Source: Aquincola tertiaricarbonis (lineage in GTDB: Bacteria > Pseudomonadota > Gammaproteobacteria > Burkholderiales > Burkholderiaceae_C). From it: DNA of 64,000 nucleotides. A program made the translations under genes and the position numbers. Shown here piece after piece: positions 56,701 through 64,000 of the stretch. The first letter of the stretch is position 1, and every line of letters starts with the position of its first letter. The notes below the pieces were generated by a model. It ran no database searches, was not told the origin of the DNA, and saw nothing but the letters and a program-made list of their open reading frames with translations. The stretch is from positions 124,001 to 188,000 of the forward strand of contig NZ_JZUE01000013.1 in the NCBI RefSeq assembly GCF_000969605.1. The letters are read 5' to 3'.

Positions 56701-59175
56701 GTTGGGCACGGCTACCTGCGCGCCGACGATGCCCAGCCGGTGCTCGCCGCTGCCCAGTGCCTGCAGGCTGAGCGAGGCCGCGCCGCCGGCCGACACGATG
56801 GCGCCGCCATAGCCGTCGGAGGCCAGCAGCAGCGAGTAGCCTCCGTCGGCCGAATCCAGCGTGCCCTGCACCAGCAGGCTGGCCTGGTTGCCGGCGCTGA
56901 TGCTGCCGCTGCCGTTCTCGGCCTGCGCATACACGCCCTGTGCCACCACGGGCGTGCTGGAGGACGCCGCGCCCTGCAGCGTGGCCGTGCCGACGATGCT
57001 GAGCGACGCGCTGGCATCGGGCGCGGGCGGCTGCACGCTCACCTGCGCGCCCACGATGCCCACGCCGGCCACCAGGCTGGCGCGCTGGGGATCGGTGCCG
57101 GTGGGATCGGTGGCGCCCAGCGCCTGGCCCTGGATGCTGAGCGACTGCGTGGCCACCAGGCTGCCGCCATCGATGAACACGCCCTGGCGGAAGTTGCCGC
57201 CGTCGACCCAGCCCTGCACCGTGATGTTGCGGGCCGACAGGTTGCTGCCGTCCAGCAGCACGCCGCCGGTGGTGCTGCTGGCCACCGCCGAGGCGCCGCG
57301 CAGCGTGATGCTGCCGCTGCCGGCGGTGAGCGTGCTGCCGAACACGTCCACGCCGTAGGCGAAGTCCGAGTCCACGCCCACCGCGCCGGCAAACGGCGCG
57401 TTGCCCTGCGGCCCGGTGGCCACGCCGTTGCCGCCCAGCAGCAGGTTGCCGTTGTTGGTGTTGAGGGTGCTGCTGCCGACCACGATGGAGCCGGCGCCGC
57501 CGTCCTTGGCCGCGTTGAACGTGATGTCCAGCGGCGCGCCGGTCGCGCTGATGGTGGAGCCCGACAGCTGGATGTTGCGGTGCGCATTCAGCGTGAGCGA
57601 CACCGGCGAGTTCAGCGCCGGCGCGATGGTGGCGCCGATCATGCGGATGCTGCCCTCCTCGCTGTTGCTGCCGCCGGTGCCGGTGGTGATGCTGACGTTG
57701 TTGCCCGCCTCCAGCGCGGTGCGGATGGTCAGGGTGGAGATCTGCGCCGCGTCATCGGTGCTGGTGAAGTCGGGGTTGCCGACGATCTGCGTGTCGCTGA
57801 CGTTGTCCGCGATCTCGATGTCGTTCGGGTCCAGCAGCCAGGTGCCGGCGCGCCCGCGCGGCGCCTGCACCGTGACCGCCGCCGGCCGCGCATCCAGCCA
57901 GCCACCCGAGGTTTCCACCAGGCCGCCATGGCCACGCAGCGGCCCGCCGGTGGCGCTGAAGCGGCCATAGGCGCGGGTGGCCAGATCGGACCACACGACG
58001 ATGCGTCCGCCATCGCCCGCACCGGTGGCGTCGGCCGCCAGCAGCGCGCCGGGGGCGATGAAGGCCGCCTGCGCATGCGGCACGCCGGGATCGCGGCCCT
58101 GGGCGCCGCCGCCCACCAGCAGCTCGCCGCCGCCGGCGTGGCCGGAGGCCTCCAGCACGCCGCCGTCCAGCACCGCCACGTGGCGGCCCAGCAGCCGCAG
58201 CTGGCCGCCGCCGCCCGCGCTGCCGATGACGGCCGCGGTGCCGGCCACCAGCGCCGTGCCTTGCGCGCCCGCATCCAGCGTGATGCGGCCGCCGCTGCCG
58301 CCGCTGGCACTGCTGTGGCTGCCGGCGCCCAGCTGCAGCTGCTGGCTGGCCTGCAGCACCAGCTCGCCACCGGGGCCGGCCGCCAGGGCATCGGCCCGCA
58401 TCACGCCCTGCTGGTTGACGATGGCGGCCTGCACGTCGATGCGGCCGGCCGGCGCGATCACCTGGCCCAGGTTCAGGGCCTCGCCGGCCGGTGCGGCCAC
58501 GCGCAGCGCCAGATGGGGCGCCTGCGTGTCCACCAGCTCGATCTCCTGCCCGGCGGCCAGCATCACCTGTCCGCCGGGCGCTTCGATCAGGCCTTCGTTG
58601 GCCACGCCCGCGGCCGACGCCAGCAGCGCCACCCGCCCGCCGGAGGCGGTGCGCAGCGCGCCCTGGTTGACGATGCGGCCTTCGCCGGCCAGCGTGTCGG
58701 CCGCGCCGAAGCGGTAGCGGCCGGCCAGGAAGTCGGCGTCGCCCAGGTTCAGCGTGGACACCACCAGCCCCGCCACGTCCACCCGCGCGCCGGCACCGAA
58801 CAGCACGCCGTGCGGATTCAGCAGCCACACCTTGCCGTTGCTGGTGAGGCTGCCCAGGATGGCCGAGGGATCGGCGCCGGTGACGCGGTTGAGCACCTGG
58901 CTGGCGGCGCTGGCCTGGTCGAAATGCACCGACTGCTGCGCCCCGATGGAGAAGCTGCGCCAGTTCAGGATGGCATTGGGGCTGTTGCGCACCGTCATCT
59001 GCTGGCCGGCGGTGGTGGCCGCGGCCTGGCCGTGCACCACCTGCAGGCCGCTGGGCAGGGCCTGCGCCTGCAGTGCGGACGGGCCGGCCAGGCTCAGGGC
59101 CAGCGCCATGGCCAGCGGATGCGGGCGGGCGCGCAATGCGGAGCCGCGGACGGATGGGAGCGGGAGGCGGGCCAT
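53758..59175 (-). CDS. two-partner secretion exoprotein with C-terminal caspase-like peptidase domain
   Basis: An 1,805-residue secreted protein. A long basic signal peptide covers about 1-37, followed by the TPS domain to about 280 with NSPNAILNWRSFSIG and VWLLNPHGVLFGAG (the NPNG motif as NPHG), then a Gly/Ala/Ser-rich beta-helix to about 1000. Three YDG-type repeats follow (KVYDG near 1014 and 1107, KLYDG near 1195) with an MBG-like module near 1275, a Pro-rich hinge about 1350-1380, and a caspase/C14 domain from about 1566. The dyad is His1643 in YYAGHG and Cys1693 in SDSCYSG. GAAGGA precedes ATG 59175. It begins 10 bp after the tpsB stop. The peptidase may be a secreted effector or self-processing domain. 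Confidence 0.9.
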   Translation of the reverse strand: MARLPLPSVRGSALRARPHPLAMALALSLAGPSALQAQALPSGLQVVHGQAAATTAGQQMTVRNSPNAILNWRSFSIGAQQSVHFDQASAASQVLNRVTGADPSAILGSLTSNGKVWLLNPHGVLFGAGARVDVAGLVVSTLNLGDADFLAGRYRFGAADTLAGEGRIVNQGALRTASGGRVALLASAAGVANEGLIEAPGGQVMLAAGQEIELVDTQAPHLALRVAAPAGEALNLGQVIAPAGRIDVQAAIVNQQGVMRADALAAGPGGELVLQASQQLQLGAGSHSSASGGSGGRITLDAGAQGTALVAGTAAVIGSAGGGGQLRLLGRHVAVLDGGVLEASGHAGGGELLVGGGAQGRDPGVPHAQAAFIAPGALLAADATGAGDGGRIVVWSDLATRAYGRFSATGGPLRGHGGLVETSGGWLDARPAAVTVQAPRGRAGTWLLDPNDIEIADNVSDTQIVGNPDFTSTDDAAQISTLTIRTALEAGNNVSITTGTGGSNSEEGSIRMIGATIAPALNSPVSLTLNAHRNIQLSGSTISATGAPLDITFNAAKDGGAGSIVVGSSTLNTNNGNLLLGGNGVATGPQGNAPFAGAVGVDSDFAYGVDVFGSTLTAGSGSITLRGASAVASSTTGGVLLDGSNLSARNITVQGWVDGGNFRQGVFIDGGSLVATQSLSIQGQALGATDPTGTDPQRASLVAGVGIVGAQVSVQPPAPDASASLSIVGTATLQGAASSSTPVVAQGVYAQAENGSGSISAGNQASLLVQGTLDSADGGYSLLLASDGYGGAIVSAGGAASLSLQALGSGEHRLGIVGAQVAVPNGGTASITSTGGIDMLDADGGFFNSASINGAPTSLLMQAQRDITLAGGSAVNFSGQATAVTLESLAGDITLADASFVSTDSTVRLLAAGVTLADSTSVSAGAAGDAIVIAGSGGRNADRFSHGAASPALQATNGRWLVYASNPSAGFDAGNLAHDFRQYDAVFGDAPTVLGSGNGLLFSVAPVVTLSGSISKVYDGSASVLLAPGAVLLGSGALAGDQLQVGSGTALYSDARAGTGKAITADSALISATDAAGKPVYGYRSAGLTGSITPRTLSVSGVTAADKVYDGLTTTTATAGGLVGLVEGEALDLTLDARFADANAGTGKPVTVSLGLADGAGGRASDYQLASSSASTTARITPRPLTLNVLADGKLYDGTDVANVSLAGVSGLVEGEQLALTTSGRFSDANAGAGKTVLVSVSAADGSSGRVANYSVPGSLTTTAEIGLRTLTYLADPVTAAAGSVLPAFTGQVSGFIEGENVGNATSGTLQFSSPAGSTSPAGRYAIEGGGLSARNYRFTQAEGNALALTLVAPPVVPPVVPPAEPPAPPPPSAPPVEATTPLQQAAPQELARVLAVVLQQPPVVPVPLQNRALDATQALVPGPASTPRFGTVPVGALSQEALATLLASRDRLKQQIFSDALAQLSRNPQAADVKACETPEQAESGICMITVKQRDEIRAARAAQAGAPAAVPEAPAPGPAPAPAPAAPAPVAPPSPVLQAAAPALPAPLFPARATVRNAALPQIQRKLAVLIGTDRYADGRIPQLDNAASDARAVGALMQSALGYETLVIENASKDTVMRTLNRLATEAGPDDSVVIYYAGHGAVVPATGEGYWQPADADATRPETWISNADIGRAVERLGASQVALISDSCYSGTLVSDARIRAATSALDPAQVLSRRTAVVMSSGGNEPVFDAGKEGHSTFAWNLMRTLQQVPTWQPGGNVFERVRFAVARELPQRPQYGAFSSSSHTAGGDYLFEKRELGR

Positions 59176-59185
59176 GGTGTGTCCT

Positions 59186-60853
59186 TCAGAAGCTGGTGCT
59201 GACGGCCACATGCGCGCGCAAGTCGTGGCGGTCGGTCTGCGGGGCGGCCTTCAGGGCCTGGGCGACATGCAGCGTGCCCTGCCAGCGGCCCAGCGCGGCG
59301 CGCAGGCCCAGGCCCCAGGCGCGCAGGCTGCATTCGTCGCGGCCCTCCTCACAGGGCAGGCCGCGGCGGTTGCCCACCCAGCCGGCGTCGAAGAAGCCCA
59401 GCGCCCGCACGGTGGCGTCGGCGCCGCCGGCCAGCAGCTCGGGGCCCAGCAGTTCCAGCGCCGCCTGCAGGCCGCGGTCGCCGGCCAGCTCGCGCTCGCG
59501 GTAGCCACGCACCGAGCCCGCCCCGCCGATGCCGAACTGCTCGCCCGGCACCATCGCCTGGTTGGTGAACTGGCCCGCTGCGCGCAGCTGCAGGTTCCAG
59601 CCTTCATAAGGTGAAGCGCCCAGCTGCAGCGTGCTGCGCAGCGCGGTGAACCGGGGCTGGGCGCCTTCGCGCACCGCCTCGAAGCGGCTGCTGCGGGCCC
59701 GGCCGCCACCCAGCTGCAGGTTGTGGTGCAGGCCGACCGACAGGCCATAGGCCAGGGCGCCGCCGCGCTGCAACGAGTACTCCAGCGAGACCGGCTGCAC
59801 CGAGACGCTCTCGCCGGCCGAGCCGCAGGCACCCTCGGGCAGGCCGGCAATGCGGCAGCTGTTCAGGTAGGCGCGGTAGTCCAGGCCCAGGGCCAGCCGC
59901 TGGTCGGCCTCGCCCCAGCGGGGCAGCAGCAGCGTGGCGCGCACACCGGCCAGGCGGCCGCGGCCGGCAAAGCTCAGCGGACCCACCACGGTGGTGGTGG
60001 TGCCGCCGTCCACGTCGGACCAGGCGGCATAGGCATCGACGAAGGTGTGCCGCGCATACAGCGGCAGCCGGTAGCTGCCGCTGAGCACCTTCACCGCGCT
60101 GGGCTTGTCCGGTGCCGTCTGCGCATTGAGGGTGAGCACGTCGTCGCGGTCGCTCAGGTTGGCGTGCTGCCAGCCCAGGCCGGCGCGCAAATGGCCGGTG
60201 CGCCGGTTGCCGCGGTTGTCCAGGCTGGCCGTCCAGCGCTGCAGCGGCTGCTCGCTGACCACGATGCGTGCATCGGTCTCGCCCGGCGCCGCGCCGGGCT
60301 GCAGCAGCACCTGCAGCTGCTTGGCGGGGTTCTCGTTGGACATGCCGATCTGCGTGTCCAGCGCCTGCAGCCGCGGCGTGCTGCCCGGCACCAGTGCGGG
60401 CAGGCCGGCGCGCACGTTGTCGGCACTGAACTGCTTCTGGCCCTCGATCGCCACCCGCGCCAGCCGGCCCTCCACCACGGTGATGCGCACCACGCCGTCG
60501 GCCGGCTGCTGCGGCGGCACGAAGGCCACCACGCCGCCATAACCCGCCTGGGCATACAGGGCCTGCAGCGCGGCTGCCGCCGCCTGCAACTCCGCCACGC
60601 TGCGCTGGCCGGCATGGGGCGCAAGCACGGCGTCGATGCGCTCGGCCGGCAGCAGCGTGTTGCCCTCCACCCGGAAACCGCTGACCTGCAGCCGCGGCGC
60701 CTCGGCAGCGGCCGGGGCCGACGCCACGGCCGGCGGTGCACCGGCCGTCTGGGCGCCCGCGGCGCCAGCCAGGGTGGCCAGCAGGCCGGCCTGCAGCGCC
60801 GTCGGCAGCATGGCGCGGCGCCAGCGCGGCAGGGGGGAGAGGGGGTTGCTCAT
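59186..60853 (-). CDS. two-partner secretion outer-membrane transporter (ShlB/FhaC/HecB type)
   Basis: A 555-residue Omp85-superfamily protein that exports the adjacent exoprotein. It has a signal peptide to about residue 35, then POTRA domains (RLQVSGFRVEGNTLLPAERI, GVVRITVVEGRLARVAIEGQ), then a 16-strand barrel with the family motif VRGYRE in GAGSVRGYRERELAGDRG and a C-terminal aromatic (STSF). AAAGGA stands before the ATG at 60853. It is the first gene of the pair; tpsA follows after 10 bp. Confidence 0.92.
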   Translation of the reverse strand: MSNPLSPLPRWRRAMLPTALQAGLLATLAGAAGAQTAGAPPAVASAPAAAEAPRLQVSGFRVEGNTLLPAERIDAVLAPHAGQRSVAELQAAAAALQALYAQAGYGGVVAFVPPQQPADGVVRITVVEGRLARVAIEGQKQFSADNVRAGLPALVPGSTPRLQALDTQIGMSNENPAKQLQVLLQPGAAPGETDARIVVSEQPLQRWTASLDNRGNRRTGHLRAGLGWQHANLSDRDDVLTLNAQTAPDKPSAVKVLSGSYRLPLYARHTFVDAYAAWSDVDGGTTTTVVGPLSFAGRGRLAGVRATLLLPRWGEADQRLALGLDYRAYLNSCRIAGLPEGACGSAGESVSVQPVSLEYSLQRGGALAYGLSVGLHHNLQLGGGRARSSRFEAVREGAQPRFTALRSTLQLGASPYEGWNLQLRAAGQFTNQAMVPGEQFGIGGAGSVRGYRERELAGDRGLQAALELLGPELLAGGADATVRALGFFDAGWVGNRRGLPCEEGRDECSLRAWGLGLRAALGRWQGTLHVAQALKAAPQTDRHDLRAHVAVSTSF

Positions 60854-61012
60854 GCCGTCCTTTCAGTGGCCCTCCACGAGGGGCGGCAGAGGATACGCCC
60901 GCGGTGACAAAACGTTCATCCCGAAGAACACGCAGGCTGCAGGTCGGCAGAGGCGATGCCTGCGCGCCACATAAGTCGGTTCGAAGATGCGCAAACCAGC
61001 CGAAATCGCGGG

Positions 61013-61040
61013 TCAAGTTCCCGCGGCATGCTGCCGTTAT
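61013..61040 (+). promoter_or_regulatory. FliA (sigma-28) promoter of the chemoreceptor gene
   Basis: TCAAGTTC (61013-61020), 12 bases, then GCCGTTAT (61033-61040) closely fits the flagellar sigma-28 consensus TAAAGTTT-N11-GCCGATAA, in the TCAAG form common in betaproteobacteria. It lies 87 bp before the receptor ATG, in the right direction. Confidence 0.75.
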
Positions 61041-61127
61041 CACCTGGTGAGCGGTACGCGCGCTGTGTCTGTGGGATGCCCGTCGGTGTTCGAGCCTGCG
61101 CGTTGTTGGCCGCCGGGAGTGCTTTCC

Positions 61128-63088
61128 ATGCGTTTCGCTGACCTCAGCATCCGGAAAAAACTATTGGCCGCTTTCGGGCTGCTGATCCTCATCGGGCTGG
61201 TGCAGGGCGTGCTGGCCCTGCGTGGCCTGACCAAGGTGCAACACGAGAACACCCAGCTGGCCGACAACTGGCTGCCCGGCGTGGAGCGGCTGGGCGACCT
61301 GCGCAACGACCTGATGGCCTACCGCATCAACCGCCTGCGCATCGTGGTGCGGGTGGAGGACACCGGCGGCCTGCCTGCGCTGCGGTCGGAGGCGCAGGCC
61401 CTCCAGGCCGAGGTGGAGAAGCATCGCCGGGCCTATGCGGGCCTGGTGAGCAGCCCCGAGGAGCAGGCTGGCTTCGACGCCTTCGTGGCCGCCTGGGAGC
61501 GCTATGCCGGCCTGCACGCCGAGGTGGAACGCCTGGCCAAGGCCGGCGACGAAAACGGCCTGGAAGCGCTGCTGGTGCAGTCGGGCGCGGTGTTCGACCA
61601 GACGGCGCTGGCGGTGAAGAAGCTGGTGGAGATCAACACCCAGGGTGCCGAGGCCAGCGCCGCCGCCGGCAGCAAGGCGTTCAGCCTGGCGCGCTGGGAG
61701 CTGCTGGTGGCCGGGCTGGGCTCGCTGCTGGCGGGCATCAGCGTGGCGATGGTCCTGTCGGGCCGGCTGTCGCGCACCGCAGAGCAGGCGGTGACGGAGG
61801 CCGGGTGCATGGCCAACGGCGACCTGAGCCGCACCATCCCCGCGGGCAGCCGGGACGAGCTGGGCCGCCTGCTGACCGCCCTGGCCGACATGCAGGCCAA
61901 GCTGCGGGGCATCGTTGCCGGCGTGCGCCATGGCGCGGATGGCGTGGCCACCGCCAGCGCGCAGATTGCCGCCGGCAACAGCGACCTCAGCGCCCGCACC
62001 GAGCAGCAGGCCAGCGCGCTGCAGCAGACGGCCGCGTCGATGGAGCAGCTGTCCAGTACGGTCAAGCTGAATGCCGACAACGCGCAGCAGGCCAACCAGC
62101 TGGCGCTGAATGCCTCCGAGGTGGCCCGCCAGGGCGGCGACGTGGTGGACCGGGTGGTGGAGACGATGCGCAGCATCGACGATTCCTCGCGCCAGATCGC
62201 GGACATCATCGGCACCATCGACGGCATCGCCTTCCAGACCAACATCCTCGCGCTGAATGCCGCGGTGGAGGCGGCGCGCGCCGGCGAGCAGGGCCGCGGC
62301 TTTGCCGTGGTGGCCGGCGAGGTGCGCAGCCTGGCGCAGCGGGCGGCCGAGGCGGCGCGCCAGATCAAGACGCTGATCGCCACCAGCGTCGAGCGGGTGG
62401 AGCATGGCAGCGCGCTGGTGAACAACGCCGGCGCCACCATGGGCGAGGTGGTGCAGGCTATCCAGCGGGTGACCGACATCGTGGCCGAGATCAGCGCCGC
62501 CAGCCGCGAGCAGGCCTCCGGCGTCACCCAGGTGGGCGAAGCGGTGACGCAGATGGACCGCGCGACGCAGCAGAACGCGGCGCTGGTGGAGGAGAGCGCC
62601 GCGGCGTCGGAAAGCCTGCGCAGCCAGGCCAGCCAGCTGGTGCAGGCGGTGGCGGTGTTCCGGCTGGCGCACGGCGACGCCGCCGCGCCGCCAAGCCCGG
62701 CCGGTGCGCCGGCAGCGGCGGCCAAGCCCGCGGCCACGCCGGTTGCCAAGCCGGCCGCCGCGCCTGCACCCACCACCGCTGCCAAGACGGCGACGGCCAC
62801 CGCCGCCCAACCCGCGCCGGTTGCCGCGTCCTCCTGTCGGGCAAGCGCAGCGCCGCCACGCCGACCGCGGCGCCGGGCAAGGGCAAGGCGCCCGCGTTGG
62901 CCAAGCGGCCGGCGCTCGTGCGCCCCGCGCCGCGCGCGCCGGCCGTGCCGGTGGCCGCAAAGCCCGCGGCCGATGGATCGAGTGCCGCGCCGGCGAAGTC
63001 GGCACCTGTCCAGCCGCCGGCGAACCCGGCGCCCCAGCCGGCACGCGCCGCCGCCACGGCTGACGACGGCGACTGGGAAACCTTCTAG
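61128..63088 (+). CDS. methyl-accepting chemotaxis protein with apparent frameshift before its DWETF tail
   Basis: A Tsr/Tar-type chemoreceptor. Helix TM1 is KLLAAFGLLILIGLVQGVLAL, then a four-helix-bundle periplasmic sensor (about 30-185), TM2 LLVAGLGSLLAGISVAMVL, HAMP, and a signalling domain with the hairpin tip GIAFQTNILALNAAVEAARAG. After about residue 540 comes an Ala/Pro/Lys linker. The frame open from 61128 then turns into Arg-rich sequence and runs to 63509, antisense to garD. One base off, the sequence continues as an Ala/Pro/Lys linker and ends DDGDWETF at 63088, the CheR-docking pentapeptide. 61128-63088 is 3n+2, so one base seems lost near 62830. GGGAG precedes the ATG. Confidence 0.85.
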
Positions 63089-63113
63089 GCGGGCCGCGGC
63101 GCCGGAAGCCTGC

Positions 63114-64000
63114 TCAGGTCACCGGCGCCGGGTTGAAGAGCACCAGCGCGTTGTGCAGCTTCCAGTGCTCGGCCCAGGTCTTGCGGCCGCTGGCCACGTC
63201 CAGCATCAGCCGGAACATCTCCCAGCCCACCTCCTCGATGGTCTTGTCGCCGGTGGCGATGCGGCCGGCGTCCACGTCCATCAGGTCATGCCAGCGGCGG
63301 GCCAGGTCGCTGCGCGTGGCCACCTTGATCACCGGCACCTGCGCCAGGCCGTAGGGCGTGCCGCGGCCGGTGGTGAACACATGCAGGTTCATGCCGGCGG
63401 CCAGCTGCAGCGTGCCGCAGATGAAGTCGCTGGCCGGCGTGGCTGCGTACAGCAGGCCCTTGCCACGCGCTTTCTCGCCGGGCGACACCACGCCGGAGAT
63501 CGGCGCTGAACCGCTCTTGACGATGCTGCCCATCGCCTTCTCGACGATGTTGGACAGCCCGCCCTTCTTGTTGCCCGGCGTGGTGTTGGCACTGCGGTCC
63601 ACCCGGCCGCGGGCCAGGTAGGCGTCGTACCAGGCCATCTCGCGGATCATGGCCTCGGCCACTTCCGGCGTGGTGGCGCGCGAGGTGAGCTGGGCGATGC
63701 CGTCGCGCACCTCGGTCACTTCCGAGAACATCACCGTGGCGCCGGCGCGCACCAGCAGATCGGTGCAGAAGCCCACCGCCGGGTTGGCCGTCACGCCGGA
63801 GAAGGCGTCGCTGCCGCCGCACTGCACGCCCACCACCAGCTCGCTGGCCGGCACCGTCACGCGGCGGCGGGCATTCAGCCGCTCCAGGTGCAGCTCGGCC
63901 TGGCGCATCACCGAGTCGATCATCGACATGAAGCCGACGTGCGCCTCGTCCTGCAGGCACACCACGTCCAGCTTGGGCTCGGCGGTCTCGCCGATGTCGG
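63114..64000 (-). CDS. garD: galactarate dehydratase, C-terminal part (5' end beyond window)
   Basis: About 295 C-terminal residues of a UxaA/GarD-family dehydratase, which removes water from galactarate to give 5-keto-4-deoxy-glucarate. [55 protein letters not shown] and the C-terminal [12 protein letters not shown] are those of GarD proteins. The frame continues past 64000 without a start. An internal ATG at 63965 is not the true start. It converges with the chemoreceptor gene, 25 bp from the DWETF stop. Confidence 0.9.
   Translation of the reverse strand, partial: DIGETAEPKLDVVCLQDEAHVGFMSMIDSVMRQAELHLERLNARRRVTVPASELVVGVQCGGSDAFSGVTANPAVGFCTDLLVRAGATVMFSEVTEVRDGIAQLTSRATTPEVAEAMIREMAWYDAYLARGRVDRSANTTPGNKKGGLSNIVEKAMGSIVKSGSAPISGVVSPGEKARGKGLLYAATPASDFICGTLQLAAGMNLHVFTTGRGTPYGLAQVPVIKVATRSDLARRWHDLMDVDAGRIATGDKTIEEVGWEMFRLMLDVASGRKTWAEHWKLHNALVLFNPAPVT

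Noticed and set aside
54247..59202. 1,651-codon open frame on the plus strand opposite the TPS exoprotein gene
   Set aside because: The long antisense frame is a by-product of high GC content and Ala/Gly-rich codons; its translation is low-complexity His/Gln/Gly/Arg with no domain, while the minus strand encodes recognisable TPS and caspase motifs.
62840..63509. Arg-rich C-terminal extension of the chemoreceptor as a genuine domain
   Set aside because: It overlaps garD antisense, changes composition abruptly and replaces the expected DWETF tail found one base out of frame, so a frameshift explains it better.

Overview
The window is a piece of chromosome from a high-GC (roughly 70%) betaproteobacterium. 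Protein families and gene content (System II cytochrome c maturation, DUF4148 proteins, DUF1631, tripartite-tricarboxylate solute-binding proteins, a double-length UvrA, GarD) point to Burkholderiales, most likely the Rubrivivax/Leptothrix/Aquincola group; this is inference without a database search. Coding density is very high, there is no gene-free stretch over 300 bp, and I see no tRNA, rRNA, CRISPR array, phage or insertion sequence.

Left third (1-25 kb): a truncated alpha/beta-hydrolase-like gene and a small Cys-rich CWC protein lead into a malonate cluster read leftward (GntR regulator, malonyl-CoA decarboxylase, an orphan TctC-type binding protein, malonyl-CoA synthetase). Next come a PAS/PAS/HK/REC hybrid kinase and a complete polyol uptake and oxidation operon (binding protein, two permeases, ATPase, D-arabinitol-4-dehydrogenase type enzyme, sorbitol-dehydrogenase type SDR, AraC regulator). 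Divergent from it is a 1,895-residue tandem UvrA. A TRAP transporter dctPQM follows; an in-frame 78-bp tandem repeat lies between dctP and dctQ.

Middle (25-48 kb): YitT, MsrPQ periplasmic methionine sulfoxide repair, the ResB/CcsA cytochrome c synthetase with a cytochrome c4, EngB, a DUF1631 protein, groES-groEL with a textbook CIRCE element, a HisKA_2-type kinase, small regulators and enzymes, an MFS exporter, and an HxlR/OsmC pair divergent from a full RND tripartite efflux operon.

Right part (48-64 kb): MtfA-type peptidase, an orphan ParA, a DedA-rhodanese fusion, a set of small secreted proteins (one Ala/Pro-rich and three tandem DUF4148 paralogues), a GNAT enzyme, an OmpA-like protein, then the most distinctive locus: a two-partner secretion pair whose 1,805-residue exoprotein carries a C-terminal caspase-like peptidase with an intact His/Cys dyad. 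It is followed by a chemoreceptor gene with a good FliA promoter whose CheR-docking tail DWETF is out of frame with the rest, and by the 3' part of garD.

The most noteworthy items are the TpsA-caspase fusion, the chemoreceptor frameshift, the double UvrA with one degraded zinc finger, the repeat-encoded coupling ORF in dctPQM, and promoters of gntR and engB that predict leaderless transcripts.
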